A stretch of 64,000 bases of DNA from Typhlomys cinereus (lineage: Eukaryota > Chordata > Mammalia > Rodentia > Platacanthomyidae). A model generated the notes under the pieces. It was given only the letters and a program-made list of their open reading frames with translations, was not told the origin of the DNA and did not search any database. The stretch spans positions 2,621,501 to 2,685,500 of the forward strand of contig JALPQD010000116.1 of NCBI GenBank assembly GCA_023101885.1. Direction: 5' to 3'. Shown piece by piece: positions 56,461-64,000 of this stretch; positions within the stretch are counted from its first letter, which is position 1; every line of letters begins with the position of its first letter. The position numbers were made by a program, and so were the translations under genes.

Positions 56461-57234
56461 GATTTATATTTAATTTTAAAAATTAACTTGCAGACTTTGA
56501 CTTCTAAATTAAGTATTTTGGATCATCTCTCCTACTGAAAATAATTGGGAAAAGTGGATAAATGAGAAAAATCTGAGGCTTTGCCATGCTAACAAAATAA
56601 TGGAAGCTTTTAAGACTGACTTGAAAGGCATCTGGGATTTTAATTTGGCATTTAAAGGTGTATTTACTCCTAGCATCATCTAGCTATTCCTATAGATCCA
56701 GGTTCTGCATTTAAAGACTTAAGAGGCTAAGAAATTGTACTAGCATCAACCAAAATTCTAAAAACCAGGGAAAATATTGACATGCAAGGCCCAGTAAGAG
56801 GGAAATAATAATTGATCAAGCCTAGGAGGAAAGGTGAACCTGAAATAGGCCAGTTAGGAACTGAAAACAGCTTTGAATTATTTGAAATCCTGATCTGATT
56901 TAAAGGCTAGATAATGCTTGTACACTTGGCCACTTCACAGACCAACAAATTATTTTTAGGGGAACATAAAATTATCTTAAACTACCAATTGCCTAATTAT
57001 GATATTTTTTACAAACACTAATATTTGATTAAGCTTAAAAGCAATGATAAGAAAGGTAAGATTGATTGATAAAACCAAGACAAACAACAGTCAATAGAAA
57101 CAGTTTCATGGATAATTCAGATAATGGCATTCCCAGATGTAGGGTTTACAACGATTGTGTTTCACATAAAATATCTTCATATATTCTGGATCTTAAACTC
57201 CTTTTAGATGCACAGTTTATAAGTACCTTTCCCA
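56461..57234. other. Unassigned AT-rich sequence
   Basis: No named repeat or exon seen. Confidence 0.45.
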
Positions 57235-57411
57235 TTTTTTTGGTTTCATTTTATTCTTATTAATAATGTCTTTGGGCGTCAACATGTTTTTTGTTTTTAT
57301 GAAGTTTTTTATTTTGGGGGAGAGTAATTTATCTTTTTCCTTTGTTGTTTTTGCTGTTGTAGTCAAAAAAATTTTGTCCAATACAGTGCAGTGAAGCATC
57401 AGCCCTGTATT
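57235..57411 (-). mobile_element. Possible ancient L1M fragment, antisense
   Basis: 'tttgttgtttttgctgttgt' and neighbouring text resemble the complement of ancient L1 sequence also found near 30 kb. Weak. Confidence 0.35.
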
Positions 57412-60135
57412 TTCTTTTTTTACTTCCTTTATTTTATTAATTTTTAATGTCGTATAGACGAATATAATGACTTTATAATATTTTCAATCCTTAGTTCCAA
57501 ATCCCATCCCCTCTCCTTTTCTCCTTATAGTCCTTCATCCCCCCTGTCAGACTACCTCCTACTTTCAAATCTTTTCACTAGTATAGCCCATTGTGTTTCA
57601 TCTAGTCTGTGATGAGTTATGCCTGACTTAATTCATGCTACAGCAAGCATCCTAGATCAGTGGATATATCATTAAAGGAAGTATCCTTCTTCACTTCCCC
57701 ATCAATATTAGTTCTCATCAGTCTCTCAGAAAGGTATGGACCTTCTTGAGATCTTTCTGATGTTATGGTGAGACGTTAATAAGACCATTCCCATGCAATT
57801 TTTGTGTAAGTATACATACACAAATACTTGTATATCATGACTATGTCTGTCAGGAGATAATGCATGCCCCACCATTTTCCTACTTCAGGCCCTTACAATC
57901 TTGCTGCCCTCCTTTCCAAGTTGTTCCCCGAGTCTTGGGGTCAGGGTAGATGAGGCTTATATGTCCTGCTTAGGGACAAGCAGTCTGCAGACACTTATTT
58001 TTTGTATTTTGTCAAGTAATGCTTTTCAGTAATAAACACCTTATGTTGCAGAAGAAAGCTTCTAGGTTGAGTGATGAGTGCTCTTCAAATCTATGGGTAT
58101 AATAAAAGGTATTTACAGAGCAGTTTGGTGTACTGTCTTCCTAGCCAAAAATTCATAGTCTGTTCCCTTGTGACCTATTTTCTTTCCTTTCATATGTTCT
58201 TGTTCTAATTTACAGAAACAACAATGTATTCCATTCTGAGAAGAGGATCTTAAATCCAATCAGAAAGCTGTTGGTTGTCTCCTTGTACTGGTGACTAGCT
58301 GTTGCCATGGTGATTTTTATTATAACGTGGAGATCTCACATGTTGAAGAGGTCTTCAACAATTTTTCTCCTCCAGTAGCTTCTACAGTACTCTTTGGTAC
58401 TGTGTAAGCTATCCAGCAAGGAAGAAGCTCCCAAATCAATTCCAGTTGGTATTTTTTTGTCCATTTCCTGTGATCCATATGTGTTACAGCTTCAGTAATA
58501 AGATCTTACTGTAAGGTTTTTTTGCGAGGAGGGAGGAGGACCATTAAGAACAATGCCAAAGTCTATACTGTTTTGAGGAGGCTTTGGGGATCTCCTGACA
58601 AACAACTTATCAGGAAAGTGTCACATTCCTGCTACTTCTAGTATTGTTTTTAATTGTCACTGGGTTGTAAATGGACCAACTCAGGATATTTTTGTTTTGT
58701 TTTGTTTTGCCCTGTTTTCCTCTTTGTGTACTCCTCTGCATAGGGACTGTTTTCGACATATTAATAGCTTAGGAGATTCCTATTTGGTTCCATCTCACAT
58801 CTTAGAGTTTTCTTTAAGTCTCTCAGCCCCTCCTCTATCCCATCTCCTCATAACCCGCCTCCCTTAGGTATTTTTTCCATTATTCCGTCCATCATTCTAC
58901 CTGTCATGGTATCCTATATCTCACCCTTCTTGACCCTTCCCACTTATTGATTCTTTTTTAATTTTCTGACTCTTACAGTAGTTCCAAGACAAATAACTTC
59001 AGTCAAGAGATTGATACTACCATCTGTATATACATTCATTGGTCGATGTATCTGTTTTTGTGCCAGTACCAAGCTGTTTATTATTATAGCTCTGTAGTAT
59101 AATTTGAAATCTGGAATAGTGACACCTCCAGCAGCACTTTTATTGCTCAAGATTGTTTTGGCTAATCAGGATCTTTTGTTCTTCCATATGAATGTTGAGA
59201 TTGTTTTTTACAGTTCTGTGAAGAATTGCATTGGGATTGCATTGAATCTGTATATTGCCTTTGGTAAAATGGTCATTTTCACAATATTAATCCTATCAAT
59301 CTATGTGCATGGAAGATCTTTCCACTTTCTAGTATCCTCTTTAATTTCTTTCAATGACATTTTGTAGTTTTCATTGTATAGGTCTTTTACTTCCTTGGAT
59401 AAGTTTATTCCAAAGTATTTTATTTTCTTTGAGGCTATGATATATAGGATTGATTCCCTCATTTCTTTCTCAACTTGTTTGTCTCTAGTATATAGGAAGG
59501 TTACTACTTTTTTGTATGTTAATTTTATAGCCTGTCACTTTACTGAGTGTTTATTAATTCAAGTAGTGTTTTGGTGGAGTCATATGGATTTCTCATGTAT
59601 AGAAGTATATCGTCTACAAATAGGGATACTTTAACATCTTCTTTTCCTATTTGTATCCCTTTTATCTCCTTTTCTTGCCTTATCTCTCTGGCTAGGACTT
59701 CTAGTACAATATTGAACAGGAATGGTGACATTGGAGAACCTTGTCCCGTTCCAGATCTAAGTGGGAATGCTTCACATTTTTCTTCATTTCATGTTTGCTT
59801 TAGGCTTGTCATATATAACCTTTATTATGTTGAAATATGTCCTCTCCATTCTTGTTTCCTCAAAAACTTCTGTCATGAAAGGTTGCTGAATTTTGTCAAA
59901 GGCCTTTTCTGCATCTATTGAAAGGATCACATGATTTTTGTTTTTGAGTTTGTTAATGTGATGAATTACATTTATTGATTTATATATGTCAAACAATCCT
60001 TTGCATTACTGGAATGAATCTGACTTGATCATAATATATGATCTTTTGGATTGGTTTTTAAATTTGGTTTGCAAGTATTTTATTGAGGATTTTTGCATTG
60101 ATGTTCATTAGTATGATTGGTCTATAATTCTCTTT

Positions 60136-60720
<585 letters not shown>

Positions 60721-61688
60721 TATAATTCTCTTTCTTTAATGTGTCTTTATTTGGTTTTAGAATCAAATTAATACTGGCTTCATAGAAAGAGTTTGGGAGT
60801 ATTTTTTCCCTATTTATTGTGGAATAATTTGAAGAGTAGTGGTGTTAGTTCTTCTATGACGGATTCTATACTGAATCCATTCAGTCCTGGGCTTTTTTTA
60901 GTTGGGAGACTTGTAATTATTATTTTAATTTCATCACTTGTTATTGGTCTGTTTAAAGCATCTGTTTCATCTCCAGTCAGTTTTGGTAAGTTGTATGTGT
61001 TTAGGAATCCATCCATTTCTTAAAGATTATCCAATTTAAAGGAATATAAATTTTGAAAGTATGTCCTTATGATTCTCTGGATTTCTCTGGATCTGTTGTG
61101 ATTTCTCCCTTTTTATTTCTGATTTTATTGATATGAGTATTCTGTCTTCTTTTGATTAGTGTGGCTAAGTGTTGGTCAGTTTTGTTTATCTTTTCAAAGA
61201 ATTAGCTTTTTGTTTCATTGATTTTTTTAATATTGTATTTTTCAGTTCCAATTCACTGATTTCTGCCTGTATCTTGGATATTTCTTCCTATGTGCTACTT
61301 TTAGGATTGGTCTGTTCCTATTACTCTAAAGGTACTTCTCAGGTGTAACATTGAGTCATTTATTCAGGATCTTTCCCTTTTTTGTGCTGTACATTTAATG
61401 CTATAATTTTCTCTTAGGACTGCTTTCAATATGTCCTATAGATTTTGGTAAGTTGTGTCTTTTTCATTTTTGTTAGCCTCAAGAAATTTTTAAATTTCTT
61501 GTTTTATTTCTTCTTTGACCCTTTCCTCATTCGAAAATATGTTATTTAGCATACATGAGTTTGTGTAATTTCTGTTGTTTCCTTTGTGGTAGATGTCTAG
61601 CTTCAGTCCATGATGGTCATATAGTATACAGGAAATGATTTCAATTTTTCTGTACTTAGGGAGGCTTGATTTGTGTCCTAGCAGATGG

Positions 61689-61849
61689 TTTTTTTTTTTT
61701 CAAAACCTGTCGACTGTCAGCTTTATTTTAAAAATACAAATATTTTGGCAAGTTGTTGGATTTTTGAAACTTCACACAAAAATGACACAATAAAGAAATC
61801 TACACCAAATTAGTAACTCAAAGACGGGCAACCCCACCAACTTAACATT
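61689..61849 (-). pseudogene. Retro-inserted 3'UTR fragment of an unidentified mRNA
   Basis: 161 bp of non-L1 sequence splits the antisense L1 ORF2. It starts on the plus strand with T12 (antisense poly(A)), has AATAAA on the minus strand (complement at 61722-61727), and is flanked by agatgg (61683-61688 and 61850-61855). This is the layout of a 5'-truncated L1-mediated retrocopy. No coding part is present and I cannot name the source gene. Confidence 0.75.
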
Positions 61850-62475
61850 AGATGGCTTATTTTTGAGAATATTCCATGGGTTGCTGAGAAGAATGTTTAC
61901 TCCTTAGTGTTTGGGTGAAATGTGCTATAGATATCTGTAAGACCCATTTAACTTATGGTTTCATTTAATGTCAATGTGTCTCTGTTTAGTTTTTGACCTA
62001 TTGGCTTGTCCAATGGTGTGAGTGAGGTATTGAAGTCTCCTACTATCACTGTGTTTGGGTTGACTAGTTGTTTTGCCTCCTGTAGTATTTGTTTGATTAA
62101 TTTGGGTGCTCCTGTTTTTGGTGAATGTATGTTTAGTACTGTAAGATCGTCCTGCTGGAATATTCCCTCAACTAGGAGGTAGTATCCATTTCTATCTCTT
62201 ATGGTTTACTTTAGTTTGAAGTCTATTTTATCTGATATTAAGATGGCAACCCCTATTTGTTTCCTCTTTCCATTTGCTTGGAGTACATTTGGTCATCCCT
62301 TCACCTTGAGAAAGTGTTTATCTTTCATGGTGAGGAGTGTTTCTTGGAGGCAGTGAATTGATGGGTCATGATGTTTGATTTACATTATAAGCCTGTGTCT
62401 CTTGATTGGGGGAGTTAATCTCACTGACATTTAAGGTTATTATTGAAAGGTGCTTAATGGTTCCTGAAATTTTTT

Positions 62476-62497
62476 ATGTATTCTTTTTTATTATTTA

Positions 62498-62552
<55 letters not shown>

Positions 62553-62753
62553 AGAAGGCACTGTGTGGAGGACCAAGGGTGACTTCAGGAATCATCCTGG
62601 AATTCTTCTTCCTCCTTGCTTCGCTCTGTAATTTCCCAGTCTCCGCCAACCAGGACCAGAAAAGTGACCATGCAGACCACCTCAGGTTCCACCTGGTACT
62701 TTTTATGTGGGACCTGGGATAAGTGTTAATCCCTGAGCCAACTCTCTAGCCCT
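62476..62753 (-). repeat. B2-superfamily SINE with (GT)n, antisense
   Basis: (GT)n at 62498-62550, body 'cccagtctccgccaaccagg' and head 'ctgagccaactctctagccc'. It lies between ORF1 and ORF2 of the antisense L1. The flanks ctgaaattttt and ctgacattttt are a near-perfect duplication. Confidence 0.92.
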
Positions 62754-62819
62754 ACTGACATTTTTTTTTTGATCTTCTAGTGTTTACACCAGGTGTTTTA
62801 GTCCCTCATTCAACTCTTA

Positions 62820-63870
62820 TGCTAGTATTATTTATTTCCTTTAACCTTTTTAATGTGTTTATCCTTCTCTTCCATCTTGCACATTCCTTCCAGTATTTTC
62901 TATAGCCCTGGCTTAGTGATCATACAGTCTTTTAGCCTGTTCTGTCACGGAATATTTTTCTTCCACCTTCTATTATGACCAGTAGTTTTGCTGGATATAA
63001 TAATCTGGGCTGGCATTCGTTTCATTCATAACTTATATTATGTCTCTTCAAGTCCTTCTTGTTTTTACCATTTGTATTGAAAAGTCAGTTGTTATTTGGT
63101 GGGTTTGCCTCTGTATGTGACTTGTTCCTTCTGTCTTACAGGTCTTAAGATCTTGTCTTTAATGTGCACATTTGGTATGTGGCCTTTTACATGCCTTGGG
63201 ATATTTCTTTTCTTGTTCTGGTTATTTGGTGTGTTCTGTATGCCTCTTGAATGAGGATTAATATCACTTTTCTTAGATCAGGGAAATTTTCTTCTAATAC
63301 CTTATTAATTGTGCATGATGGATCTTTGTGTGTGTCTGTTCCCAGGATATCCATGATCTATCTGTATGTTGGGCCTTTTGATGGTGCTCCATAGTTCCCG
63401 TGTGTTCCATTCAAGTGTGTTTTTCAGTTTATCATTTTCTCTGATTGACTTATCAATCTCTCCTATCTTGTCTTCCAGTTGTGAGACTGTCTTCTGTATG
63501 GCCAGTTCCATGTTTGAGACTCTATTGTATTTCTTTCTGCACTGTTTAAATTTTTAGTTGCAGTGTTATTTCAGCCTGGACTTTTTTCAGTGTTTCCATG
63601 TTTGTTTGTAGATCGCTTTGGGTTTTCTTCAGTGTTTCCTCCTAGTTCTGTTTTTTTGTTCTGTACTTTCATTCTAATCACATCTTGTTTGTTTGTGTGT
63701 TCTTGGTTTTCTTTCCTAAATTTGTGGTGTTCTTCAAATTTGTTTAGATGTTTATCTTTGTTCTCTTGGAGATGTTTGAACATGCTTATAACTGACCATT
63801 GGAATTTTTTGTCTTGATTATTACTCTTTTGGATACCTCCCAATGGGCCTCTGTAGGAGCTGAGGCCTTA
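62820..63870 (-). pseudogene. L1 ORF1 relic, antisense
   Basis: Minus-strand ORF1. A coiled-coil frame is readable as SQLEDKIGEIDKSIRENDKL (about 63480-63420), followed by WNTRELWSTIKRPNIQI (about 63410-63360), matching the coiled-coil to RRM junction of the younger ORF1. A lysine- and asparagine-rich N-terminal frame lies at about 63843-63571. Several frameshifts and stops. The start may lie close to 63870. Confidence 0.8.
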
Positions 63871-64000
63871 GGATTGGTAATCTTGGGAGGAAACATGTTT
63901 TCTTGGCTTTTTTTTTCTATTTTTCGAGTGCAATGTTGGCATCTGGACTTAGGTTGTTGCTTATTTTCTTTGATTTATATTGTTATTTTGCTTGTATATA

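Overview
This is a mammalian, almost certainly rodent, intergenic or intronic window. It is AT-rich and built mostly from layered retroelements. It has at least six LINE-1 (L1) segments, including one 5.8 kb near-complete copy and a long antisense copy that runs off the right edge. It also has about a dozen copies of a tRNA-derived SINE of the B2 superfamily, ID-, B1-, B3- and B4/RSINE-like SINEs, a complete MaLR-type LTR element, and ancient mammalian relics (MIR, L2, CR1/L3, Tigger). The SINE mix points to the mouse-related rodent clade. The dominant B2-type SINE has a body unlike the mouse or rat B2 I know, so a non-murid lineage is likely. The species cannot be fixed from the sequence alone.

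Layout: 1-3.7 kb, L1 3' half with a second L1 stub inside it; 4.1-6.2 kb, a MaLR element with paired LTRs, inserted in an older L1 fragment; 6.95-7.76 kb, a CpG island with an RFX X-box-like motif, the only clear gene-promoter candidate; 8-15.6 kb, intron-like sequence with old repeats; 15.6-27.6 kb, a solo MaLR LTR followed by a stack of L1 and SINE insertions of different ages; 28-57 kb, mostly AT-rich sequence with scattered SINEs, a CR1/L3 relic, an L1 carrying a 5' inversion (48.0-49.2 kb) and a repeat-poor block with two perfect DR1 nuclear-receptor half-site pairs (51.7-52.9 kb); 57.4-64 kb, an antisense L1 interrupted by an RPS10 processed pseudogene, a 3'UTR-only retrocopy and a SINE.

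I found no intact protein-coding host gene and no convincing internal exon. Every long reading frame I could explain belongs to an L1 or RPS10 relic, simple repeats or the CpG island. If the CpG island starts a rightward gene, at least 56 kb of the window could be its first intron. The window's value lies in the clean target-site duplications, which let many insertions be ordered in time. I see no microbial-type system, CRISPR array or novel operon-like system.
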